Assembly (NCBI GenBank): GCA_049597955.1
Contig: JBMYND010000001.1
Location: 62,001-126,000 of the forward strand
Direction: 5' to 3'
Origin: JAYPAN01 sp049597955
GTDB taxonomy: Bacteria > Pseudomonadota > Alphaproteobacteria > RS24
DNA: 64,000 nucleotides
This document shows positions 10,181 to 18,737 of the stretch, piece by piece (within the stretch, counting starts at the first letter, position 1; every line of letters begins with the position of its first letter). The notes beneath the pieces were generated by a model, which saw only the letters and a program-made list of their open reading frames with translations, was not told where the DNA came from and did not search any database. Made by a program: the position numbers and the translations under genes.

Positions 10181-12691
10181 TTACGCCTCGCCGCGTCGCC
10201 ACCATCCGCGCCGTGCCGGTTTCGCCTCATCAGGCGGCGGCGTGTCGGCCATGGCTGTTTCGGCATTTGCGGCTATTTCCTCGGCAGGGGCGACCGGTTG
10301 AATTTCTGCAGTCGCGGCATTATCTTCACTCCCCCCGTCTTCAATGATTGGAGCGGGCGTGTCGTCTGCCACCGCTTTTTTTGTCCTTATGCGCCGCGTC
10401 GGCTTTTTGGGCTTGTCTTCGCTATCCTTATCGCCATCTTCGGCACTGGCTTTATCGGCAGTGGCTTTATCGGTTTTGGTTGAACGCTTGCGACGGGTTT
10501 TCGGTTTTTCCGTAAGCTGCGTGCCTGCCTCTTCCGGCTCTGTAATGACAGTTTCATCATCCGCCGCCGTCACATCAATCTCGGCTGCCGCTTCAGCTTC
10601 GCCTTCAATTTGAATAGCGGCGCCCGTATCAATTGTTTCCCCTGTATCAATGGCTTCGCCCGTATCAATGGCTTCTGCCACATCGAGATTTGCAGCCGCG
10701 TCAGCCTCCATCCCGTCATTGTCGCGCCGCCTTCTGCGTCCGCCCCGCCGTCCCCGACGACGACGGCGGCGCGGCTTGTCGCCATCTTCATCATCATAGC
10801 CATTGGCACTGGCAGCATCGCGCGCGTCGGCATCATTTTCCGCATCGGCCTCAATCAGCCCAGCTTCATCATGCCCATTATCTGGCCCATCATCGTTTCT
10901 GTCTGTTTGTCTTGAGTCGTTTTCGGCGTCACCATTCTGGCGGCCACCGCGTTTGCCGCGACGGCGCTTTCGGCCATTGCCATTATCATCTTCCAGCGCG
11001 GCGGTCGGGTCGCCTTCCATGCGCGTGGTTGCGCCATTTTTGCCCTGATTGGGCGCAATCAGCGTCATTTCCATCGAGGTCAATTCGCGATCAATCTCAA
11101 CATTAATCGTCAAGCCGCGCGCGCTTTCAATATCGCCAAGCTGCCGCCGCTTATTATTCAGCAAATATATGGCGACATCTTCCGGCACTTGCACAGTTAT
11201 TTCGCCATCCGCATTGCGCGAGGCGGCTTCATCAATCTGGCGCAATACATGCAGCGCCCGGCTTTCAACCGAGCGCACCATGCCTGAGCCATTGCAATGG
11301 GCGCAGGTCAGGCTGCTGCCTTCCAGCACACCGGCGCGCATGCGCTGGCGCGACATTTCCATCAGACCGAAACTGCTGATACGCCCGACCTGAATCCGCG
11401 CCCGGTCTTTTTTCAGCGATTCTTTCAGCTTGCGTTCAACCGCGCGATTATTGCGGTTTTCATCCATGTCGATAAAATCAATCACCAGCAAACCTGCCAA
11501 ATCGCGCAATCTGGCTTGCCTTGCGACTTCCGCCGCAGCCTCCAAATTGGTAGCGACAGCGGTTTTCTCAATCGAAAATTCGCGGGTGGATTTGCCCGAA
11601 TTGACATCAATTGAGACCAGCGCCTCGGTCGGGTTAATCACCAGATAGCCGCCGGAGGGTAGGGCAACAATTGGGTTGAACATGGCTGACAGCTTGTCTT
11701 CCACGCCATATTGTTTGAAAATCGCGCCGTCATCCTTGTGCTTTTTCACCTTGCGGGCATGGCTGGGCATCAGCAATTTCATATAATTGCGCGCCTCACT
11801 ATAGGCGTCTTCGCCACTGACAATAATTTCCTCGAAATCCTTGGAGTAAACGTCACGAATGGAGCGGCGTATCAAGCTGCCTTCTTCATATACCAGCGCC
11901 GGTGCCATACTGTTAACGGTCAGATTGCGCACATCTTCCCACATGCGCGACAAATATTGCCAATCGCGCTTAATTTCCACCAAAGTGCGTTGTGCGCCTG
12001 CTGTGCGCACAATCAGCCCCATACCGTCTTGCACATCAAGCTTTTCGACGATTTTTTTCAGCTTTTTGCGGTCGGCCGCATTGTTGATTTTGCGCGAAAT
12101 GCCGCCCCCGCGCGCCGTATTGGGCATCAGCACGCAATAGCGTCCGGCCAGCGATAAATAAGTGGTCAAAGCGGCCCCTTTATTGCCGCGTTCTTCCTTC
12201 ATTACCTGCACCAGAATAATTTGCCTGCGTTTGATGACTTCCTGAATTTTATATTTGCGGTGCAGGGCGCGGGCATTTTCGGGCAGTTGGGCTTCTTCAT
12301 GCGCGTCGCCGCCGATATTTTCCACTTCGGCTGTGGGCGCGCCGTCGTCACCGGCCTCATCTTCCTCGGCTTGATTGTCTTCCGAGGCGGCTTGGTCGCG
12401 CTCTTCTTGGGCATGTTCGGCCAGCAAGGCTTCGCGGTCGCCGACCGGGATTTGATAATAATCCGGATGGATTTCATTAAAGGCAAGAAAGCCGTGCCGA
12501 TTGCCGCCATAATCAACAAAGGCAGCCTGCAAAGAAGGCTCAACGCGCGTTATTTTTGCCAGATAGATATTGCCCCGAATGGGCGCTTTGTTCTGGGCTT
12601 CAAAATCAAATTCATCGACTTGCTGGTTGTCCAGAACAACCACGCGGGTTTCTTCCGGGTGGACGGCATCGATAAGCATACGTTTGGTCAT
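10181..12691 (-). CDS. rne: Ribonuclease E
   Basis: Endoribonuclease that initiates mRNA decay and scaffolds the degradosome. It has 836 residues. The S1 domain (about 35-165) is interrupted by an acidic insertion (about 95-140) absent from E. coli RNase E. The catalytic aspartates lie in IDVNSG (Asp362) and LLVIDFIDMD (Asp405), and the zinc-link is CAHC (Cys463, Cys466). The C-terminal third is disordered: Arg-rich clusters, acidic stretches, an EAIDTG hexapeptide repeat and a Trp-rich end (RGWWRRGEA). Start at 12691 (MTKRMLIDAVH). A long divergent leader separates it from the amidase gene. Confidence 0.97.
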   Translation of the reverse strand: MTKRMLIDAVHPEETRVVVLDNQQVDEFDFEAQNKAPIRGNIYLAKITRVEPSLQAAFVDYGGNRHGFLAFNEIHPDYYQIPVGDREALLAEHAQEERDQAASEDNQAEEDEAGDDGAPTAEVENIGGDAHEEAQLPENARALHRKYKIQEVIKRRQIILVQVMKEERGNKGAALTTYLSLAGRYCVLMPNTARGGGISRKINNAADRKKLKKIVEKLDVQDGMGLIVRTAGAQRTLVEIKRDWQYLSRMWEDVRNLTVNSMAPALVYEEGSLIRRSIRDVYSKDFEEIIVSGEDAYSEARNYMKLLMPSHARKVKKHKDDGAIFKQYGVEDKLSAMFNPIVALPSGGYLVINPTEALVSIDVNSGKSTREFSIEKTAVATNLEAAAEVARQARLRDLAGLLVIDFIDMDENRNNRAVERKLKESLKKDRARIQVGRISSFGLMEMSRQRMRAGVLEGSSLTCAHCNGSGMVRSVESRALHVLRQIDEAASRNADGEITVQVPEDVAIYLLNNKRRQLGDIESARGLTINVEIDRELTSMEMTLIAPNQGKNGATTRMEGDPTAALEDDNGNGRKRRRGKRGGRQNGDAENDSRQTDRNDDGPDNGHDEAGLIEADAENDADARDAASANGYDDEDGDKPRRRRRRGRRGGRRRRRDNDGMEADAAANLDVAEAIDTGEAIDTGETIDTGAAIQIEGEAEAAAEIDVTAADDETVITEPEEAGTQLTEKPKTRRKRSTKTDKATADKASAEDGDKDSEDKPKKPTRRIRTKKAVADDTPAPIIEDGGSEDNAATAEIQPVAPAEEIAANAETAMADTPPPDEAKPARRGWWRRGEA
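10623..10676 (-). repeat. 18-bp tandem repeat inside rne
   Basis: Three near-identical 18-bp units in a row encode an EAIDTG/ETIDTG hexapeptide in the disordered tail of RNase E. Units two and three differ by only two bases, which suggests recent slippage-type expansion. The repeat keeps frame. Confidence 0.85.
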
Positions 12692-13190
12692 ATTTGTCTC
12701 CAGAAATGCAGCGGCGCGCAGACATAGCCTGCCGGTCGCGCTCGGCTGCATTGTAAAAATGAGTGGGATGGGTGGGCATTGGCCCGACATCTCGCCAATG
12801 GGTTGCAAGGGCGGCGTCATGTTTCTGCGCAAGCAAGATATTGTTCTGGCAGCTTGTCATCATGTCCATTTATCTTTGTCTTCGCCCGATTGCCATTATG
12901 GCTCTTGGTCGTCCCCAGAGGGGACAGTAAAAGTCGTCCCCAGAGGGGACAGTAAAAATGCCCCGAAGGGTCTGTCTTGGTCAGGAAAAGGTAGGTCTTG
13001 TGTTTTACTTGGCAACACAAATCGGAACGCTTTAGCAAGACCGCCCACAGTATTAGGGGTGTCGCCGTCAATATGCAAGCGCCATTTATGCCTGTTTTGC
13101 CCCGATATGGGCTGGGCGGGGCGTGCGGCATGGCTGGACGCTGATGGCAGATTCGGTTTAGAAAAGAATTTGATTTCGGGAACCGGGCAA
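12692..13190. other. Long divergent intergenic region between rne and the amidase gene
   Basis: About 500 bp without a supportable gene, the longest gene-free stretch here; most gaps in the window are under 60 bp. It must hold the divergent promoters and the rne leader. Visible structure: a 7-bp inverted repeat CATTGGC/GCCAATG at 12777-12800, and two tandem 25-bp units at 12908-12957 each carrying a GTCCCC-AGA-GGGGAC hairpin. Open frames here (such as a 100-codon minus-strand one) have no family resemblance. I recognise no known RNA family. Confidence 0.75.
12908..12957. repeat. Perfect 25-bp tandem direct repeat, each unit with a hairpin
   Basis: Two identical, abutting units (12908-12932 and 12933-12957). 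Each contains the inverted repeat GTCCCC-AGA-GGGGAC followed by AGTAAAA. The hairpin-plus-A-tail shape resembles REP-type elements or, read on the minus strand, a T-tract preceding a hairpin. Only two units exist, so this is not a CRISPR array. Confidence 0.9.
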
Positions 13191-14444
13191 ATGAGCATTT
13201 CACGCGCAGAAAAAAAACGGGCACAGCCAAGAATGGCACATGCAAAAACAGTAATGCGCCTGTTTATCGGGCTGTTCTTGCTGTTTGTGCCCGCCCATCA
13301 GGCTTTGGCGGAAACCAAAGTCACCGATTTGCGCCTTGGCATAACGGATGAGCGCACCCGCCTTGTGCTGGAACTGAGCGGACGTGTCAGTTTCGATATT
13401 ATGACGCTTGATAATCCGCGCCGTATTGTGATTGACATGCCGAGCGTTAGCTGGCCGTCAGCCGGCAAGCCCGCATCTGGCGGGCTGGTGGCAGGGCTGC
13501 GCTATGGCCAATTCACCGCCGATAAAAGCCGTTTGGTGATTGATGCAGCAGGGCCGGTGAAAGTGGCCAACAGCTTTTTGCTCAATCCGGCGTCGGGCTT
13601 TCCGCACAGGCTGGTTGTCGATTTGGTGAAAACCGATAAAAAATCTTTCGCGGCGCAAGTGCGGGCCGAAAGGCAGGCTAAATTATCAACCCGCCGCGCC
13701 GCGCCGCCCGCCGCGCCAATACCGGAGGCGCGCCCAAGACGCGCCAATGTAAAGCCGGTGATTGTTATTGATGCCGGTCATGGCGGGGTTGACCCGGGCG
13801 CCAGTGGTCGGCGCGCGCGCGAAAAAGATGTCACGCTGACATTTGCCCGCGAATTGGCGCGCCAGCTTCGGGCTGAGAAAAACTATACAGTCTATCTCAC
13901 CCGCAATCGCGATATTTACATTCCCCTGCGCCAGCGCGTCAGCATTGCCCGCAAGCATAATGCCGATTTGTTCATTTCAATACATGCCGATGCGATTAAG
14001 CGGCGCAATGTGCGTGGCATGTCAATTTACACATTGTCGGAAACCGCCTCGGATAAGGAAGCGGCGGCATTGGCGCGCAAGGAAAACCAGTCCGATATTA
14101 TCGCCGGTATTGATTTTAACGACCAGCCGCGCGAAGTGGCTGATATTTTGATTGATTTGGCGCAACGCGAGACGAAAAACCTGTCAGTGAAATTTGCCAA
14201 TTTGGTGGTCAATAAGGCGCGCGGCAAAACAAGACTGTTGGAGCGCACCCATCGCTTTGCCGGGTTTCGCGTTTTGAAAGCACCGGATGTGCCATCCGTG
14301 CTGATTGAGCTTGGCTTTTTGACCAATCGCAATGATGAAAACCAGCTTGTATCGGCAAGTTGGCGGCGCAAAATGGCCGGTGCGCTGGTCGATTCCATAG
14401 ATTCATTTTTTTCCGGCGGAAAACTTGCCTCGACAGGCCCGTAA
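13191..14444 (+). CDS. amiC: N-acetylmuramoyl-L-alanine amidase (AmiC type, AMIN + Amidase_3)
   Basis: Periplasmic zinc amidase that cuts the peptide stem from peptidoglycan during cell separation. It has 417 residues: a signal peptide ending ALA at residue 40, an AMIN domain (about 43-145) for septal targeting, a basic Pro/Ala linker (about 155-187) and the Amidase_3 domain. Zinc ligands and catalytic residues are His197 (DAGHGG), Glu211 (EKD), His265 (SIHAD) and Glu373 (LIELGF). The start at 13191 is favoured by position; ATG 13233 and ATG 13254 are alternatives that would give a shorter, more standard signal peptide. PBP1a follows directly. Confidence 0.95.
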   Translation: MSISRAEKKRAQPRMAHAKTVMRLFIGLFLLFVPAHQALAETKVTDLRLGITDERTRLVLELSGRVSFDIMTLDNPRRIVIDMPSVSWPSAGKPASGGLVAGLRYGQFTADKSRLVIDAAGPVKVANSFLLNPASGFPHRLVVDLVKTDKKSFAAQVRAERQAKLSTRRAAPPAAPIPEARPRRANVKPVIVIDAGHGGVDPGASGRRAREKDVTLTFARELARQLRAEKNYTVYLTRNRDIYIPLRQRVSIARKHNADLFISIHADAIKRRNVRGMSIYTLSETASDKEAAALARKENQSDIIAGIDFNDQPREVADILIDLAQRETKNLSVKFANLVVNKARGKTRLLERTHRFAGFRVLKAPDVPSVLIELGFLTNRNDENQLVSASWRRKMAGALVDSIDSFFSGGKLASTGP

Positions 14445-14538
14445 AGCCCGATTGGCACTGGAATCTGGCTGGATTTTTTGCTGTAAAATGCCATAGTGCA
14501 GCCGCAATTTGCTGCAATTGAAGGGAATGCAAAAAGCA

Positions 14539-17115
14539 ATGAAGCTGATTGGAAACTTGCTCGGTGTCGGCGTCACCCTTGGCGCGATAGGCCTGTTTGT
14601 GCTGGCCTTAATCATCTGGCGCATGTCGGCGACCCTGCCCAATTATGAGCATTTGGCCAATTACACACCACCGGTTATGAGCCGCGTCCATGCCGGTGAC
14701 GGCAAGTTGATTGCCGAATTCGCCCAAGAAAGGCGGATTTTTGTGCCGATAAATGTGGTTCCCGATCATGTTATAAACGCCTTTCTGGCCGCCGAAGACA
14801 AAAATTTCTACAGCCATATTGGCATTGACTTTGCCGGTATCGCCCGCGCCGTGGTGCAAAATGTCATTAATGTTGTCTCCGGGCGGCGGCTTGAAGGGGC
14901 ATCCACCATTACCCAGCAAGTGGCAAAGAATTTTCTGCTGACCAGCGATGTGACTTTGGAGCGTAAATTGCGCGAGGCGCTGCTGGCTTTGCGGCTGGAG
15001 CGCACATTTGACAAGCGGCAATTGCTGGAACTTTATCTGAATGAGATTTATCTCGGCCTTGGCAGCTATGGCGTGGCGGCGGCGGCGTTGAATTATTTCG
15101 ACAAATCGCTGTCAGATTTGACAGTGGCTGAAGCCGCCTATCTTGCCGCCTTGCCCAAAGCGCCGAATAATTATCACCCTTTCCGCAAGCGTGAGCGCGC
15201 CATTGCCCGGCGCAATTGGGTGATTGACCGGATGCAGGCCAATGATTTCATTTCGCAGCGCGATTGGGTGCGCGCCCGCGCCGAGCCGTTTGAGGTGGTT
15301 GATCGTCCGGTTGGCGTGCAAGGCTTTGAGGCCGAGTATTTTGCCGAGCAAGTGCGCCGCCGCGTCTATGACCGCTATGGGGTCAAAAAACTTTATGGCG
15401 GCGGTTTGTCCATCCGCACAACCTTGTCCACTGATTTGCAATCCATGGCGATGAAAGCGGTGCGGCGCGGCCTGATTGCCTATGACCGGCGGCAAGGTTA
15501 TCGCGGGCCGGTGGCGCAATTGGAAAGCCTTGATAATTGGTGGGAACAGATTGTCGAAATTGATATTCCGGCTGATTTGGATGAATGGCGGTTGGCGGTT
15601 GTGCTGGAAGTGGATGAGGCGCAAGCGGTTATCGGTTTGCGCCCGCGCAAAAACCGCGCCAGCCGCTATGAGAATATTTTGCAGCAGGGCATTGTGCCGC
15701 TTGACCATGTGACATGGGCGCGTGAAGCCCCCAATGAGGAAAATAAGCGCAAGAAAATCGGGCCGAAAATAAGGCGCGTCACGGATGTGCTGGCCGTCGG
15801 CGATGTGGTGTGGGTGTCGCGTCGCGGGCAGACCGAAATGGGCGATGCCAGCTATCAATTGCAGCAATATCCCGAAGCCAATGGCGCCATGGTGGTGATG
15901 AACCCGCATACGGGTCGGGTGCTGGCTATGGTCGGCGGCTATTCGTTCAGCGCGAGTGAGTTTAACCGCGCCGTGCAGGCCAGCCGCCAGCCCGGCTCGG
16001 CCTTTAAGCCATTTGTTTATGCGGCGGCGCTCGATAGCGGCTTCACCCCGGCCAGCCTGGTGCTGGATGCGCCTTTTGTGATGGATCAGGGGCGCGACCA
16101 AGGCTTGTGGAAGCCGGAAAACTATGCGCGGCGTTTTTATGGCCTGTCCACTTTAAGGCTGGGCATGGAAAAAAGCCGCAATCTGATGACTGTGCGCATG
16201 GCGCAGGAAATTGGCATGTCAAAAATCGCCGGATATGCGCGCCGTTTCGATATTAACCGCTCCATGCCGCGTGTGCTGGCCATGGCGCTGGGTGCCGGGG
16301 AAACATCGCTTATCCGTCTGACCTCGGCCTATGCCATGCTGGTCAATGGCGGCAAGCGGGTCGAGCCGGTGCTGATTGACCGGATACAAGACCGATATGG
16401 GCGCACATTGTTCCGGCAGGATGGGCGCGCGTGTATTGGCTGTGAAGTGGAACAATGGGACGGTCAAACCCCGCCCGATTTGCCGGATATGCGCGAAGAA
16501 GTTATTTCGCCGCAAACCGCCTATCAAATTGTTTCCATGCTGGAAGGCGTTGTAAAGCGCGGCACGGGACGTTCCATCAGCCAAATCGGTAAACCACTGG
16601 CCGGTAAGACCGGCACCACAAATGACAATCGAGACGCTTGGTTTGTCGGCTTTGCCGCCGATTTGGCGGTCGGCGTTTATGTCGGTTTTGACGATAATCG
16701 CTCGCTGGGCGAGGTTGAATCAGGCGGTCGGGTTGCGGCACCGATTTTCCGGGATTTCATGGCCAATGCGCTGCAAACCGTCGCCGCGCCGCCTTTCCGT
16801 ATTCCGCCGGCTGTTTCGCTGGTGCGCATTAATGCCAAAACCGGCCAATTGGCGCGCGCCGGTGATGAAACAGTTATTCTCGAAGCTTTCAAAATCGGCA
16901 CGGAGCCGGGACGCGGCAAACAGGCTGTTGTGCGCGGTGGGGAAACAGATGCGACCCTGCAAGCCGGTATTGGCACCGGCTTTGATGGCGGTGATGCGGA
17001 TGCGGACGGTGCCGGAAGCGACGCGCTTGACAGCACCGGCCTCGGCGGAAGTGGTGTTGGCGGGAGTGGCCTCGGCGGGAGTGGTTTAGGCGCTGGCGGC
17101 AGTGGCCTGTATTAA
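14539..17115 (+). CDS. mrcA: Penicillin-binding protein 1A (bifunctional transglycosylase/transpeptidase)
   Basis: Polymerises and cross-links peptidoglycan. It has 858 residues. The N-terminal membrane anchor (about 3-28) precedes the GT51 transglycosylase domain (EDKNFYSHIGID, ASTITQQVAKNF), an OB-like insert, and the transpeptidase domain with SAFK (in QPGSAFKPFVYAA), SRN (in EKSRNLMT) and KTGT (in GKTGTTNDNRDAWF). The last ~25 residues are a Gly-Ser-Leu repeat (GGSG units). Several starts are possible (TTG 14509, ATG 14527, ATG 14539); I took the one just before the anchor. It is adjacent to the amidase gene, so septal and wall synthesis genes are grouped. Confidence 0.96.
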   Translation: MKLIGNLLGVGVTLGAIGLFVLALIIWRMSATLPNYEHLANYTPPVMSRVHAGDGKLIAEFAQERRIFVPINVVPDHVINAFLAAEDKNFYSHIGIDFAGIARAVVQNVINVVSGRRLEGASTITQQVAKNFLLTSDVTLERKLREALLALRLERTFDKRQLLELYLNEIYLGLGSYGVAAAALNYFDKSLSDLTVAEAAYLAALPKAPNNYHPFRKRERAIARRNWVIDRMQANDFISQRDWVRARAEPFEVVDRPVGVQGFEAEYFAEQVRRRVYDRYGVKKLYGGGLSIRTTLSTDLQSMAMKAVRRGLIAYDRRQGYRGPVAQLESLDNWWEQIVEIDIPADLDEWRLAVVLEVDEAQAVIGLRPRKNRASRYENILQQGIVPLDHVTWAREAPNEENKRKKIGPKIRRVTDVLAVGDVVWVSRRGQTEMGDASYQLQQYPEANGAMVVMNPHTGRVLAMVGGYSFSASEFNRAVQASRQPGSAFKPFVYAAALDSGFTPASLVLDAPFVMDQGRDQGLWKPENYARRFYGLSTLRLGMEKSRNLMTVRMAQEIGMSKIAGYARRFDINRSMPRVLAMALGAGETSLIRLTSAYAMLVNGGKRVEPVLIDRIQDRYGRTLFRQDGRACIGCEVEQWDGQTPPDLPDMREEVISPQTAYQIVSMLEGVVKRGTGRSISQIGKPLAGKTGTTNDNRDAWFVGFAADLAVGVYVGFDDNRSLGEVESGGRVAAPIFRDFMANALQTVAAPPFRIPPAVSLVRINAKTGQLARAGDETVILEAFKIGTEPGRGKQAVVRGGETDATLQAGIGTGFDGGDADADGAGSDALDSTGLGGSGVGGSGLGGSGLGAGGSGLY

Positions 17116-17144
17116 GCCTGTTCGGGTGTTGAAAGAGAAGTCCT

Positions 17145-18279
17145 ATGCGCAGTGAAGTTCAAAACAATATTGACCGTATCAAGCAGGCACTCGACCTGCT
17201 GAGGAGGCATCTTTGACTGGGATGTTGCGCTGGCGCGTCTGGACACGCTGAACAAGCGGGTTGAAGACCCTGATTTATGGAATGACCAGGCTGACGCGCA
17301 GGCTGTGATGCAGGAGCGCACCCGGCTTGAGGCCGCCATAAAAAACTGCCGTGACCTTGAAACACAAATGCGCGACCATGCCGATATGATTGAGCTTGGC
17401 GAAGCCGAAGGTGACAGTGATATTGTAGCCGAAAGCGAGGCGGCGCTGGAAGCCTTGCGCGCGCAGGCCGAGCGCATGGAGGTTGAAACACTGCTTTCCG
17501 GCGAGGCAGACAGCAATGATGTCTATCTGGAAGTTCACGCCGGGGCAGGCGGGACGGAAAGTCAGGATTGGGCGTCCATGTTGCTGCGCATGTATATGCG
17601 TTGGGCTGAAAAGAAAGGCTATCAAACCAATCTGATTGACCGCACAGATGGCGAAGAGGCGGGGATAAAGTCAGCGACGCTGGAAATTAAGGGGTTTAAC
17701 GCCTATGGCTGGTCAAAGACCGAATCCGGTGTGCATCGTCTGGTTCGGATTTCGCCTTTTGACAGCAATGCGCGCCGCCATACCAGCTTTGCCAGTGTCT
17801 GGTGCTATCCGGTGATTGATGACACGATTGAGATTGATGTGTCGGAAGCCGATGTGCGAATTGACACATTTCGCGCCAGCGGTGCCGGTGGCCAGCATGT
17901 CAACACAACCGACAGCGCCGTGCGCATTACCCATTTGCCGACAAATATCGTTGTGCAATGCCAGAATGAACGCTCGCAGCATAAAAATCGGGCCACTGCT
18001 TGGGCCATGTTGCGCGCCCGCCTTTATGAGGTGGAATTGCAACGCCGTGAGGAAGAAGCCAACGCCCAAGCCGAGCAGAAAACCGAAATTGGGTGGGGGC
18101 ATCAAATTCGCTCTTATGTGCTGCAACCCTATCAAATGGTGAAAGATTTGCGCACCGGCGTGGAAAGCGGTAACCCGTCAGCCGTGCTTGACGGGGCGCT
18201 TGACAATTTTATTGAAGCCGCTTTGGCCCAGCGCGTGCAGGGCGAGGGCGGCGGCGCGTCGATTGAGGATATTGATTGA
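17145..18279 (+). CDS. prfB: Peptide chain release factor 2, programmed +1 frameshift
   Basis: Terminates translation at UGA and UAA. The reading frame from ATG 17145 meets an in-frame TGA at 17214 after 23 codons; shifting +1 there continues to 18279 for 377 residues. The site is the classical one: AGGAGG, three bases, then CTT TGA C. Joined, the N-terminus reads MRSEVQNNID... and continues DWDVALARLD, as in RF2. Later motifs are the RF2 tripeptide SPF (about 203-205) and the catalytic GGQ (248-250). Low RF2 lets ribosomes shift and make more RF2. A caller without frameshift handling would start too late, at 17305. Confidence 0.96.
17202..17217 (+). promoter_or_regulatory. RF2 programmed frameshift site
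   Basis: AGGAGGCATCTTTGAC: an internal Shine-Dalgarno-like AGGAGG ends 3 bases before the slippery CUU codon, followed by in-frame UGA and then C. This is the spacing known to stimulate +1 frameshifting in prfB. The zero frame stops at 17214-17216; the shifted frame resumes with GAC at 17215. Confidence 0.95.
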
Positions 18280-18284
18280 ACCGG

Positions 18285-18689
18285 TTAACCGGCCAGCAAT
18301 TGGCCGGATTTGGTTTCTTCTTCAATCAGCGAGATTGAGGCATTGGCCAGCGGGTCTTTTTCCCGACGCACCACACCATCCAAATGCGCGCCAGTTTCGA
18401 TCGCCAGTGCTTCATGGTAAATATCACCAACCACATGGCAAGAGGCGCATAAATGCACTTGCCGCGCGCGGATTGTGCCTTTGACAAAACCGCGCACCGT
18501 GACCAGCTCACCGGAAATTTCGCCTGTCACGCGGGCCTTCTCACCAATGGTGACAGCATGCGAGCGCAAATCACCTTCCAGCACACCTTCAATCTGAACA
18601 TCGCCGGAAGACACAATTTGCCCGCTGACGCTCAAATCTTGACTTAAAATTGAAGGGGCAACTTTGCTGCCGCGAACCAACTCAACCAT
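18285..18689 (-). CDS. Bactofilin
   Basis: Self-polymerising cytoskeletal protein that forms membrane-associated filaments. It has 134 residues with the bactofilin beta-helix core (about 18-110; GDVQIEGVLEGDLRSHAVTIGEKARVTG is typical in spacing) and short flexible ends. It is 48 bp downstream of a membrane-anchored M23 peptidase on the same strand. Such bactofilin/M23 pairs localise peptidoglycan remodelling in other bacteria, so a role in shape or stalk/bud morphology is a reasonable inference. It is convergent with prfB with 5 bp between. Confidence 0.95.
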   Translation of the reverse strand: MVELVRGSKVAPSILSQDLSVSGQIVSSGDVQIEGVLEGDLRSHAVTIGEKARVTGEISGELVTVRGFVKGTIRARQVHLCASCHVVGDIYHEALAIETGAHLDGVVRREKDPLANASISLIEEETKSGQLLAG

Positions 18690-18737
18690 ACTTAACTCCT
18701 ATACAGCCTAACAGCTTACGACAAAAATGCCCGAATG

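Noticed and set aside
12908..12957. CRISPR-like repeats
   Set aside because: Only two units, directly abutting with no spacers, and no cas genes.
12896..13198. 100-codon minus-strand open frame in the rne/amidase gap
   Set aside because: It runs through the tandem repeats, has no ribosome site or family match, and its start overlaps the amidase start; probably chance.
15112..16101. 329-codon open frame antisense to PBP1a
   Set aside because: It lies wholly within the PBP1a coding sequence and has no protein-like motif.
17145..17216. Early in-frame TGA suggesting a broken prfB
   Set aside because: It is the programmed frameshift stop; the +1 frame continues with a full RF2 sequence.
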